A stretch of DNA of 64,000 nt from Myxococcales bacterium (GTDB taxonomy: Bacteria; Myxococcota_A; Polyangia; Haliangiales; Haliangiaceae). The notes under the pieces were generated by a model. That model was not told where the DNA came from, did not search any database, and saw nothing but the letters and a program-made list of their open reading frames with translations. Both the position numbers and the translations under genes were made by a program. The stretch spans positions 744,001 to 808,000 of the forward strand of contig JADJUF010000039.1 in NCBI GenBank assembly GCA_016717005.1, in the 5' to 3' direction. Shown here in pieces: positions 57,186 through 64,000 of the stretch. How positions within the stretch are numbered: the stretch's first letter is position 1; each line of letters begins with the position of its first letter.

Positions 57186-58277
57186 TCAGCCGCCGGCGGT
57201 GGAGCCGTCGAGCGAGCCGGTCACGAACGGCAGCTTGGCGAACGCGTCCTTGTCGATGGCCTTGTCGAGCGCGTCGCCCGGCGTCACGTCGCCCGCGGCC
57301 ACCAGCTTGGCCAGGGTCGTGTCCATGCCCTGCATCCCCTCGCTCTGACCGCCCTGGATGAAGCTGCTGATCTGGTTGGTCTTGCCCTCGCGGACCAGCG
57401 ACGCCAGCGCCATGTTGCCGATCAGCACCTCGTGCGCGGCGACGCGGCCCGAGCCGTCGGCCCGGCGCAGCAGCTGCTGCGCGACGATGCCGGCCAGCGA
57501 GTCGGCCAGGAGGCCGCGGATCTGCGGCTGCTGATCGGCCGGGAACGCGTTGACGAACCGATCGATCGTGGCCGCGGCCGAGTTGGTGTGCACCGTCGCG
57601 AGGATCAGGATGCCGAAGCTGGCGAGCTGCAACGCCAGCTTCATGGTCTCGGCGCCGCGGAGCTCGCCCACGAGGATGACGTCGGCGTTCTCGCGCCCGG
57701 CCGAGCGGATCGCCTCGAGGAATGACGGCACGTCGACGCCGACCTCCTTGTGGGTGATCAGGCACTGCCGCGGCTGGTGCACGAACTCGACCGGGTCCTC
57801 GATCGTCAGGATGTGGCCCCGCCGGGTGCGGTTCATGTGGTCGATCATCGCCGCCAGCGTCGTCGACTTGCCGCTGCCGGTCGGCCCGGTGACCAGCACC
57901 AGCCCGGCGGTCAGGTCGGCCAGGCGCCAGACGCCGGCCGGGACGCCGAGCGCGTCGAGGCCGAGGATCTTCGACGGGATGGTCCGGAAGACCGCGCCGC
58001 GCCCGGTGGTCTTCTCGAGGAAGTTGCCGCGGAAGCGGGCCTTGTCGGCGTAGGCGTAGGCGAAGTCGAGATCGTGCTCGCTGGCGAAGTGGGCGCGCTG
58101 GGCCGGGCTGATGATCTCGTCGGTGAGCGCGGTGATCTCGGCGCCGGTGAGCGCGCGCTCGGCGCCGGCGATCAGCTCGCCCTTGACGCGCAGCATCGGC
58201 GGGTAGCCCGGCGACAGGTGCAGATCGGAGCCGCCGCGCGCGAGCAGGAGGTCGAACAGCTGATCGATGGCGGGCAT
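57186..58277 (-). CDS. pilT: type IV pilus retraction ATPase PilT
   Basis: This is a 363-residue hexameric ATPase. It shows the PilT N-terminal PAS-like part (GGSDLHLSPGYPPMLRVKGEL), Walker A GPTGSGKS at 131-138, the Asp box ILTIEDPVEFVH, Walker B DVILVGELRGAET and the His box LATVHTNSAAATIDR. The ending, with QSEGMQGMDTTLAKLV, matches the PilT retraction motif region. PilT depolymerises pili and drives twitching or gliding motility. Its ATG overlaps the stop of the preceding PilT paralogue by ATGA. Confidence 0.92.
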   Translation of the reverse strand: MPAIDQLFDLLLARGGSDLHLSPGYPPMLRVKGELIAGAERALTGAEITALTDEIISPAQRAHFASEHDLDFAYAYADKARFRGNFLEKTTGRGAVFRTIPSKILGLDALGVPAGVWRLADLTAGLVLVTGPTGSGKSTTLAAMIDHMNRTRRGHILTIEDPVEFVHQPRQCLITHKEVGVDVPSFLEAIRSAGRENADVILVGELRGAETMKLALQLASFGILILATVHTNSAAATIDRFVNAFPADQQPQIRGLLADSLAGIVAQQLLRRADGSGRVAAHEVLIGNMALASLVREGKTNQISSFIQGGQSEGMQGMDTTLAKLVAAGDVTPGDALDKAIDKDAFAKLPFVTGSLDGSTAGG

Positions 58278-59863
58278 CAGCCGTCCCCCTTCTTGAAGAA
58301 CCCGCCGAGGCGGTTCTTGAGGTTGCCGGGGTTGGTGGTCGAGGCCGCCGGCGGCGCCGCGGCCGCCGCCGGGTGCAGGATGTTGGCGAGCTCGCGCTTG
58401 TTCTCGGACGCGCGCAGCGCCACCTCTTCGAGCACGCGGCCCGAGCGCACCAGCTCGGCCAGCGAGTCGTCCATGCGGATCATGCCGAACGCGCGCCCGC
58501 GCTGCTGCAGGCTGGCCACCTGGAACAGCTTGTTGTCGCGGATCAGCGCGGCCAGCGGCAGCACGCCGGTCAGGAGCTCGACCGCGGCCACGACGCCGTT
58601 GCCGTCGGCGGTCGGCAACAGCCGCTGCGACAGCACGAACTTGAGCGCGGCCGCGAGGCTCGAGCGGACCTGCTGCTGATCGTCGGGCGGGAACATGTCG
58701 ATCAGCCGGTCGAGGGTCTTGGCCGCCGACGGGGTCGACATCGTCGCCATCACCAGGTGGCCGGTCTCGGCCGCGGTCAGCGCGATCTCGACGGTCTCGC
58801 GATCGCGCAGCTCGCCGATCACGATCACGTCGGGGTCCTCGCGCAGCGACGCCTTGAGCGCGGCCGCGAAGCTGCGGGTGTGGGCGCCGACCTCGCGCTG
58901 CGACACCACCGACTTCTTGCGGGCGTGGAGGATCTCGACCGGATCCTCGATCGTCAGGATGTGGTGGGCCTTCGACGTGTTGATCAGATCGACCAGCGCG
59001 GCCAGCGTCGTGGTCTTGCCGTGGCCGTTGGGCCCGGCGATCACGACCAGGCCCTGGTGGTACGTGGTGATCCGGGCCAGCTCCTTGGGCAGCCCGAGCT
59101 GCTCGAGCGTCGGCGGCGCCAGGGCGATCAGCCGGAAGCTGCCCTTCCAGCCGCCGCGGACCCGGGCGATGTTGGCGCGCAGCCGCCCGGCGCCGGTGAC
59201 CTCGAGGGCGGCGTCGATGTAGCCGCGGTTGATCAGCTCGGCGCGCTGGCCGTCGTCGAGCAGCGGCGTCAGCATGCGCTCGACCGCGGCCGCCGACAGC
59301 GCCTGGCCCTGCGGGATCAGCGTGCCGAGGATGCGCGCCATGGCCGGGCGCTCGGCCGCCACGTGTAGATCGGTCGCCTTCTGATCGCGCGCAGACTTCA
59401 CCAGCGCGACGAAGCCCGGATCGCCCTGGCTGACGCGCATGCGCGGCCGGTCGGCCGGCGCCGGCGCCGGCCGCGGCACCGCGACCGAGGCCTTGGTCGG
59501 CCGCCGGACGCGGGCCGCGGTCTGGCTGCCGGTCTTGGCCGCGGTCTTGGTCTTGGGCCGGGCCGCGCGCGACAGCCGGACGATCCGATCGTCGCCCTGG
59601 ACCGCGACGTCGACGCCGACGGCGCGGCCGTCGATCGTGACCGTGGCGGTGCCGCGCTGGCCGATCAGCGCCGCCAGCGGCGAGTCCGCGACCAGCGCCT
59701 CGAGCTGCCCCAGGCTGATCGCGGCGCGGCTGACGGGTCGGTACTCGCCGCCGCTCTTGACCGCGACCGGGCGCCCGGTCGCCAGCACGACCTCGGTCAC
59801 GTCCTCCCGGTTCAGGAACTCGAGGAGCTTGGCGAGCTGCGACACGTGCGCACGATTGTACAC
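58277..59863 (-). CDS. PilT/PilU-family ATPase paralogue with N-terminal extension and variant motifs
   Basis: This is a 528-residue protein. Residues 1-105 form a small beta domain, followed by a basic linker rich in Lys/Ala/Pro (about 100-140), then a PilT-type ATPase: ATDLHVAAERPAMARILG, Walker A in the variant form GPNGHGKT (about 277), ILTIEDPVEILHARK and Walker B DVIVIGELRDRETVEIAL. The usual His box THTxSA is replaced by MSTPSAAKTLDR. It is coupled to pilT by ATGA, as PilU often is. The missing His-box His suggests weak or absent ATPase activity and a regulatory role. The start is GTG 59863 or GTG 59845. Confidence 0.85.
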   Translation of the reverse strand: MYNRAHVSQLAKLLEFLNREDVTEVVLATGRPVAVKSGGEYRPVSRAAISLGQLEALVADSPLAALIGQRGTATVTIDGRAVGVDVAVQGDDRIVRLSRAARPKTKTAAKTGSQTAARVRRPTKASVAVPRPAPAPADRPRMRVSQGDPGFVALVKSARDQKATDLHVAAERPAMARILGTLIPQGQALSAAAVERMLTPLLDDGQRAELINRGYIDAALEVTGAGRLRANIARVRGGWKGSFRLIALAPPTLEQLGLPKELARITTYHQGLVVIAGPNGHGKTTTLAALVDLINTSKAHHILTIEDPVEILHARKKSVVSQREVGAHTRSFAAALKASLREDPDVIVIGELRDRETVEIALTAAETGHLVMATMSTPSAAKTLDRLIDMFPPDDQQQVRSSLAAALKFVLSQRLLPTADGNGVVAAVELLTGVLPLAALIRDNKLFQVASLQQRGRAFGMIRMDDSLAELVRSGRVLEEVALRASENKRELANILHPAAAAAPPAASTTNPGNLKNRLGGFFKKGDG

Positions 59864-59936
59864 GCGCCGCCCTGGCCGCCGCGGGCCGCCGCGGCTATGC
59901 CTGGGTTACTGGCCCCAGGGCCGAGGGTGATCCGGG

Positions 59937-60719
59937 TCAGAGGTGGTCGCCGATGAACGTGCTGACGCGCTCCAGCACCGCCGGCGCGCCGGCGACGATC
60001 GTCATGCCGTGGGCGGTGCCGGGGTCGGCGATCACCTCGACCGGCGTCGGGTTGTCGCCCAGGATGTTGGCGAGCGCCGTGGCGGCGTCGACGGCGCCCT
60101 GCTCCTGGCTGTGGACGATCAGCACCGGCGCGCGCGTGGCCCGGGCGGCGTCGGGCGTGGCCAGGCCGCGGTAGTTGAGCCCCGGCGACAGCAGCACGAC
60201 CGCGGCGACCTGGTCGGGCGCCGCGCCGACGAAGCGCAGCGTGGCCGAGCTGCCGATCGAGGCGCCGACCATCACGCACCGGCCGCTAGCGCCGCGCGCG
60301 CGCACGGCGGCGACGGCGTCGCGGAGGTCGCCCTCGACCCGCTCCCAGTCGGCGGTCTCGAACGCCCGCCAGGCGACCGCGCCGTCGGGGCCCTGGGTGC
60401 TGGCGCCGTGGCCGCGCAGGTCGATCGCGAACAGGTGGGCGCGCCCCTTGAGGCGCTCGATCACCGGCACGTACTCGGCGCGGGTCGAGCTGAGCTGGTG
60501 CGCGAACACCGCGCACGCCGTCGTGCTCGCGTCGCGCGGCGGCCAGTAGGTCCCCACGATCGTCACGCCGTCCGCCGCCGTGAACCGCAGCTCCTCGCCG
60601 CCCGGCACCGTCGGCGCGTCCGCCGCCACCACCTCGTCCGGGACCTCGATCGCCTGCACCTTCGAGCCCCCGCCCCCGCACGCGGCCACGCACATCGCAA
60701 CGACCAGCCAGCTTCGCAT
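59937..60719 (-). CDS. alpha/beta-hydrolase lipoprotein
   Basis: This is a 260-residue protein. ATG 60719 follows AGGAG by nine bases and gives a lipoprotein signal with lipobox VAAC, then a GGGGSK linker. The hydrolase core has VFAHQLSSTRAEY (oxyanion strand), AIDLRGHGAST, the nucleophile elbow GASIGS and a terminal His in GTAHGMTI, so a Ser-His-Asp triad is likely complete. It resembles dienelactone hydrolase/esterase-type proteins, here exported and lipidated. The substrate is unknown. The leader contains a 22-bp perfect palindrome. Confidence 0.85.
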   Translation of the reverse strand: MRSWLVVAMCVAACGGGGSKVQAIEVPDEVVAADAPTVPGGEELRFTAADGVTIVGTYWPPRDASTTACAVFAHQLSSTRAEYVPVIERLKGRAHLFAIDLRGHGASTQGPDGAVAWRAFETADWERVEGDLRDAVAAVRARGASGRCVMVGASIGSSATLRFVGAAPDQVAAVVLLSPGLNYRGLATPDAARATRAPVLIVHSQEQGAVDAATALANILGDNPTPVEVIADPGTAHGMTIVAGAPAVLERVSTFIGDHL

Positions 60720-60774
60720 GGGGACAGGCTCCTGGGTCGCAGATACCCGTAACCGCTCGCCTTTTCGGGCGCAC

Positions 60775-60796
60775 CGCGGCAACTCAAGTTGCCGCG
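60775..60796. promoter_or_regulatory. perfect 22-bp palindrome upstream of the hydrolase lipoprotein gene
   Basis: Arms CGCGGCAACT and AGTTGCCGCG flank a CA centre with no mismatch. It lies 56 bp before the ATG of the hydrolase lipoprotein, in a locally AT-richer patch (60796-60835). The symmetry and site suggest a dimeric repressor operator; an mRNA hairpin is the alternative. Confidence 0.55.
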
Positions 60797-60858
60797 ATGC
60801 AACCAAATTCACTTTTGATTCTCGATACCTAGCACCCAGGAGCCGGTCCCCGTCTCGG

Positions 60859-61599
60859 TCAGTAGGTGCCGGTGACGGTCAGGACGACGTGGACGTCAGG
60901 GAAGCCGATCGAGGCCATCGTGGCGGGCTGGGTCGAGCCGCAGTCTGGCGCGCGCAGGTAGCTGGGGCCGGACTCGGCGGCGGTGTTGGAGCCGACGAAG
61001 ATCGAGTGGCCGATGGCGTTGCCGTCGGGGATGAAGACCTCGGCGACGAGGGTCGAGCCGGCGGCAGCGACGCCGGGCGGCGACAGCGTCACCGGCAGCA
61101 CGACGCCGGTGGCGGTGTTGTTCACGGTCACGAGCTGGCCGGCGATCTGGGTGAGGACCCCGGCCGGGAACGCGCCCGCGACGGTGTAGAGCTTGACCTG
61201 GATCGTCTGCGAGGTGCCGACGCCAGCGGTGGCGGTCTCGATGCCGACGTCGACGCGGCTGGCGGTGAAGGCCGTGTTGACGCCGAAGTCGCTGAGCCGG
61301 AACGCCCGGTAGTAGCTGTTCTCGGCCGTGACCCCGGCGGCGTTGCACGACACGGAGTTGAGGGCGGTGATCACGGACGAGGACGACTGCGACAGCGTGA
61401 TCATCTGCAGCGGCGGCGCGTCGATCGGCAGCGGCGGCGCGTCGACGGCCGCGTCGACCGTCCCGGGCGGCGCGTCGATCGGGCCTGGCGAGCCGTCGAT
61501 GCGGGCGGCGTCGACGTCCTCGCTGTCGCCGGTGACCGTGGCGGAGGCGCAGCCTGCGGCGGCGGCCAGGGCGAACACGACGAGGACGCGACACGACAT
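60859..61599 (-). CDS. lipoprotein with Asp/Pro-rich linker and beta-rich domain
   Basis: This is a 246-residue protein. The signal VVFALAAAAGC is lipidated at that Cys. A linker of repeated IDAPP/DAAVDAPP units (about 30-65) precedes a 180-residue beta-rich domain (ITLSQSSSSVITALNSVSCNA, then NSYYRAFRLSDFGVNTAF), which matches the putative jelly-roll domain seen in myxobacterial exported proteins. No catalytic motif is seen. It lies on the same strand as the downstream hydrolase gene but is 139 bp from it. Confidence 0.75.
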   Translation of the reverse strand: MSCRVLVVFALAAAAGCASATVTGDSEDVDAARIDGSPGPIDAPPGTVDAAVDAPPLPIDAPPLQMITLSQSSSSVITALNSVSCNAAGVTAENSYYRAFRLSDFGVNTAFTASRVDVGIETATAGVGTSQTIQVKLYTVAGAFPAGVLTQIAGQLVTVNNTATGVVLPVTLSPPGVAAAGSTLVAEVFIPDGNAIGHSIFVGSNTAAESGPSYLRAPDCGSTQPATMASIGFPDVHVVLTVTGTY

Positions 61600-61662
61600 C
61601 CCCCGATGGTGCCCGCAAACGGCACCGGGGGGCAACGGTCTTGGCGCCCGGCGGGCGCCGCG

Positions 61663-62418
61663 TCACACCGCGACGCGGAAGCCGGGGCGCGCGTCGAAGG
61701 CGGGCCCGCGCGCGAGCTGCGCGTCGGCGGCCCGCAGATCCTCGACGGTGTCGATCTCGCACGCGTACAGCGAGCCGAGCTCGACCGCGTGCAGGCCGAC
61801 GCCCGCGTCGACCAGCTCCTGGAAGATCGCCTCGTAGTAGAGGTCGGCGCTGGTGGCCCGCTGCGCCAGCGCCGCGAACAGCCGCCGCGACGTGGCCGCG
61901 GACAGGAGCTGGACGCCGATCGCCTCGCCCATGGCGCCGCGCACCAGCACGTCCTTGCCGATCGCGACCACGCGATCGCGCTCGTCGGCGGTGACCTTGA
62001 CCTCCTCGGCGCCGAGGCTCCCGACCGAGCGGACCGCGACCGCGTCGGGGCCGCCCTCGAACAGCCGGTCGATGACCGAGGCGTCGAAGACCACGTCGCC
62101 GTCGACCAGGAAGAACGCGCGCCCGTCGACGTGGGGCCGGGCCAGCGCCAGCGACGCGGCGGTGCTGGTGGTCTCGTAGGCGGGGTTCTCGACGAAGGTG
62201 ACGTCGAGGTGGGGGAACCAGCGCGCGACGGCCGCGCGCACGTGCAGCTGCAGGTGACCGATCACGATGACGATCTGGTCGACGCCGGCGCGCACCAGCG
62301 TCGTCAGCGTCCGGCGCAAGATCGGCACGCCGGCCACCGGCACCAGCGTCTTGGGCGCGTGGTCCACGTGTGGGCGCAAGCGCCCGTCGTAGCCAGCTGC
62401 GAGGATCACGGCCTTCAT
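61663..62418 (-). CDS. sugar/alcohol-phosphate nucleotidyltransferase
   Basis: This is a 251-residue nucleotidyltransferase. MKAVILAAGYDGRLRPHVDHAPKTLVPV is the NTP-binding loop with the catalytic Lys, followed by FVENPAYETTSTAASLALA and the metal-binding LVDGDVVFD. The length and motifs resemble LicC or inositol-1-phosphate cytidylyltransferase rather than hexose-1-phosphate enzymes. It is divergent from the CDP-alcohol phosphatidyltransferase gene, so it probably makes the CDP-activated alcohol used by that enzyme. The substrate is inferred. Confidence 0.8.
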   Translation of the reverse strand: MKAVILAAGYDGRLRPHVDHAPKTLVPVAGVPILRRTLTTLVRAGVDQIVIVIGHLQLHVRAAVARWFPHLDVTFVENPAYETTSTAASLALARPHVDGRAFFLVDGDVVFDASVIDRLFEGGPDAVAVRSVGSLGAEEVKVTADERDRVVAIGKDVLVRGAMGEAIGVQLLSAATSRRLFAALAQRATSADLYYEAIFQELVDAGVGLHAVELGSLYACEIDTVEDLRAADAQLARGPAFDARPGFRVAV

Positions 62419-62492
62419 CGCAGCCCTGGTGCCTGCAAGCGCCGTGCGCCCACACCGCGCCGCGATCCAGGCCGTGGACGGCCCTCGGGTGT

Positions 62493-62550
62493 CGAAAACC
62501 TGTCAACACCCACCCCTGGGCCCGCGTCAGTGCCGAAATCCTGTCACCAC
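62493..62550. promoter_or_regulatory. pair of 17-bp direct repeats in a divergent promoter region
   Basis: CGAAAACCTGTCAACAC (62493-62509) and CGAAATCCTGTCACCAC (62534-62550) differ at two positions and start 41 bp apart, about four helical turns. They lie between the divergent nucleotidyltransferase and phosphatidyltransferase genes. They are probably binding sites for a common regulator, though this is only inferred from repetition and place. Confidence 0.5.
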
Positions 62551-62669
62551 GTTCGGTGGTCGGGCCTACACAACACCGTCGGATCTGCGCGGCGCGCCGT
62601 CCCGGGACCGGGGCTGGCTCCTCGTCCGGCCCTTGCACCCCCCGCGGCGTCAGGAGTACCTCTTTGCGC

Positions 62670-63983
62670 ATGAGCATCGCCGCCCTGGTCCTCGCCGACG
62701 CCCCTGGCGCCGACGTCCGGGTCGTGGGGCTGTCTCTGGCCGAGCGGGCGCGCCGGGTCGCGACCCGCGCCGGCGCCCAGACCGTGCTGGTCGCCCGCGA
62801 TCGCGCGGCGGTCGCCGACTGGTGGCGGGCCGCCGGCTGCGATCGCCTGCTGGTCATCCGGGCGACCGATCAGATGGTGCACACGCCGCTGGTCGCCCCG
62901 CTGATCGCGTCGGAGTGTCCGCGCGCGGTGGCGGTGGCGCCGCCCGACGCGGCCGCCGCCGACGTGGCCGCGGGCGCCTACGCCGGCGCGCTGATCGTCC
63001 ACGGCGCGGCCGCCGAGGAGATGATCGCGGCCCTGGCCGCGGGCGGCGACGATCGCGCGCTCGGGGCCGAGCTGCTCGCCGCCGGCGCCGACGCCTGCGC
63101 GCACGACCGCATCGCCCGTCACCCCGCCACCACGCGCACCGAGCGGCGCGCCGCCGCGCGGCTCCTGTTCGAGGTGATCCACAAGCACCAGGACTACGAG
63201 ATCACCCGCTACCTGTTCCGGCCGGTGTCGACCCGGATGACCGCGGTGCTGGTGCGCACGCCGCTCACGCCCAACCAGGTGTCGAGCATCACCGCGGTCC
63301 TGGTCGTGCTGGGGTGCTGGCTGACCGCGCGCGGCTCGATGGGCGGCGCGATCGCCGGCTCGGCGGTGATGCTGGCCGCGGCCTACGTCGACTGCTGCGA
63401 CGGCGAGATCGCGCGGCTCAAGCTCCTGTCGTCGAAGTTCGGCGCCTGGCTCGACACCGTCGTCGACGAGCTGTCGCAGGTCGCCTACATGATCGCGCTG
63501 GGGCTGCACTGCCGCCAGTACTTCGGCGTCGACTACCTCGGCCACCACGGCCTCGATCCGTGGCGGCTGGCGATCATCGTCGGCGTCGTCACCTACGGCG
63601 TCACGATCTACTGCGTCTACTGGAACATCGTCGTGCTGGTCGGCTCGGCCAACAGCCAGGACTACATCAGCCGGTTCGAGATCACGCCCGGCGAGCGGCC
63701 CGGCACCGCGCGCCTGCGCCCGGTCACGACCCAGGCGATCATGCTCCCGCCCGACACCAACCCGGTGATCCGGTGGCTGGCGACCTACGCGCCGTACGTC
63801 GTGCGCAAGGACTTCATCACCTGGGGCGTGCTGGTGCTGGCGATCGCCCACCTGACCCAGGTGTCGTTCGGGCTGCTGGTCGTCGGCGGCGTGCTGTCGT
63901 CGACGGTGGTCGTGATCGATCACGCCCGCGCCCGCGCGCAGCTGTCGGAGCTCCGGCGGCGCGAGCTGGTGCTGGTGCGCTGA
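62670..63983 (+). CDS. CDP-alcohol phosphatidyltransferase with degenerate N-terminal nucleotidyltransferase-like domain
   Basis: This is a 437-residue protein. The membrane domain holds the full family motif D-x2-D-G-x2-A-R-x8-G-x3-D-x3-D starting at Asp 241 (DCCDGEIARLKLLSSKFGAWL) and several transmembrane helices. It is preceded by SRYLFRP-like ITRYLFRPVSTRM and RTPLTPNQVS, typical of inositol-phosphate phosphodiester and lipid synthases. Residues 1-170 look like a decayed nucleotidyltransferase (no catalytic loop). The arrangement resembles the fused IPCT/DIPPS enzyme of thermophiles, with the active transferase supplied by the divergent gene. ATG 62670 is preceded by AGGAG at 13 bases, rather far. 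Confidence 0.82.
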   Translation: MSIAALVLADAPGADVRVVGLSLAERARRVATRAGAQTVLVARDRAAVADWWRAAGCDRLLVIRATDQMVHTPLVAPLIASECPRAVAVAPPDAAAADVAAGAYAGALIVHGAAAEEMIAALAAGGDDRALGAELLAAGADACAHDRIARHPATTRTERRAAARLLFEVIHKHQDYEITRYLFRPVSTRMTAVLVRTPLTPNQVSSITAVLVVLGCWLTARGSMGGAIAGSAVMLAAAYVDCCDGEIARLKLLSSKFGAWLDTVVDELSQVAYMIALGLHCRQYFGVDYLGHHGLDPWRLAIIVGVVTYGVTIYCVYWNIVVLVGSANSQDYISRFEITPGERPGTARLRPVTTQAIMLPPDTNPVIRWLATYAPYVVRKDFITWGVLVLAIAHLTQVSFGLLVVGGVLSSTVVVIDHARARAQLSELRRRELVLVR

Positions 63984-64000
63984 CGAGCGGCGCGCCGCGA

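Noticed and set aside
57060..57765. Extended minus-strand frame joining the repeats to the pilT region
   Set aside because: It runs out of frame with PilT, whose motifs are unambiguous, and codes only repeat-derived Pro/Arg.

Overview
The window is a strongly GC-rich chromosomal segment, with G or C at almost every third codon position. It most likely comes from a Myxococcota bacterium, probably a Kofleriaceae/Haliangium-like lineage. The supporting signs are a Ser/Thr kinase with a C-terminal PEGA domain, several lipoproteins with the Asp-Ala-Pro linkers (SPDAAIDAPP type) typical of that group, TPR, PEGA and HEAT exported proteins, and retraction-ATPase genes. I found no rRNA, tRNA, insertion sequence or CRISPR array.

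Region 1 (about 0-25 kb, minus strand) is one long, tightly coupled gene cluster for an extracellular contractile injection system (eCIS, the PVC/Afp family). In transcription order it encodes the sheath, tube, a two-CxxC baseplate-associated protein, a Pro/Ala-rich protein, a DUF4255 cap protein, an AAA+ ATPase, a small conserved protein, a DUF4157 (eCIS core) protein, a CIS tube/LysM-type pair, a gpD-type hub, a gp5-type spike, gp25, two baseplate-J-like wedge proteins, a tail-protein-I-like protein and a beta-helix fibre protein. These are followed by an exported-domain protein and two lipoproteins, the last cut by the window edge. Many junctions are ATGA, GTGA or TAATG overlaps. No tape-measure protein and no PAAR tip is recognisable.

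Region 2 (24.7-32.2 kb) holds a 597-bp intergenic stretch with 13 tandem copies of an 11-bp unit. Upstream of it lies a giant 2298-residue protein with two separate DUF4157 metallopeptidase-like domains and a His-rich C-terminus. It is the best candidate for an undescribed eCIS cargo, toxin or assembly component.

Region 3 (32-52 kb) is mostly housekeeping and envelope functions: an RluA-type pseudouridine synthase, zinc-ribbon proteins, a class A penicillin-binding protein with an apparent frameshift in its N-terminal extension, a PEGA Ser/Thr kinase coupled to a PEGA/TPR exported protein that may start at AUU, a 3D-domain protein, a PEP-utilising enzyme, an HU/IHF protein with an acidic tail, HEAT and retropepsin-like proteins, a SRPBCC protein, an FAD monooxygenase, lipoproteins and an AlkA-like glycosylase.

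Region 4 (52-60 kb) carries the potassium transporter Kup with a duplicated 3' end, next to a KdpE regulator and a KdpD-like kinase reduced to its membrane and kinase parts, then PilT and a divergent PilT paralogue.

Region 5 (60-64 kb) has a lipoprotein hydrolase behind a perfect palindrome, another lipoprotein, and a divergent pair of a sugar/alcohol-phosphate nucleotidyltransferase and a CDP-alcohol phosphatidyltransferase, probably for an inositol-type phosphodiester or lipid.
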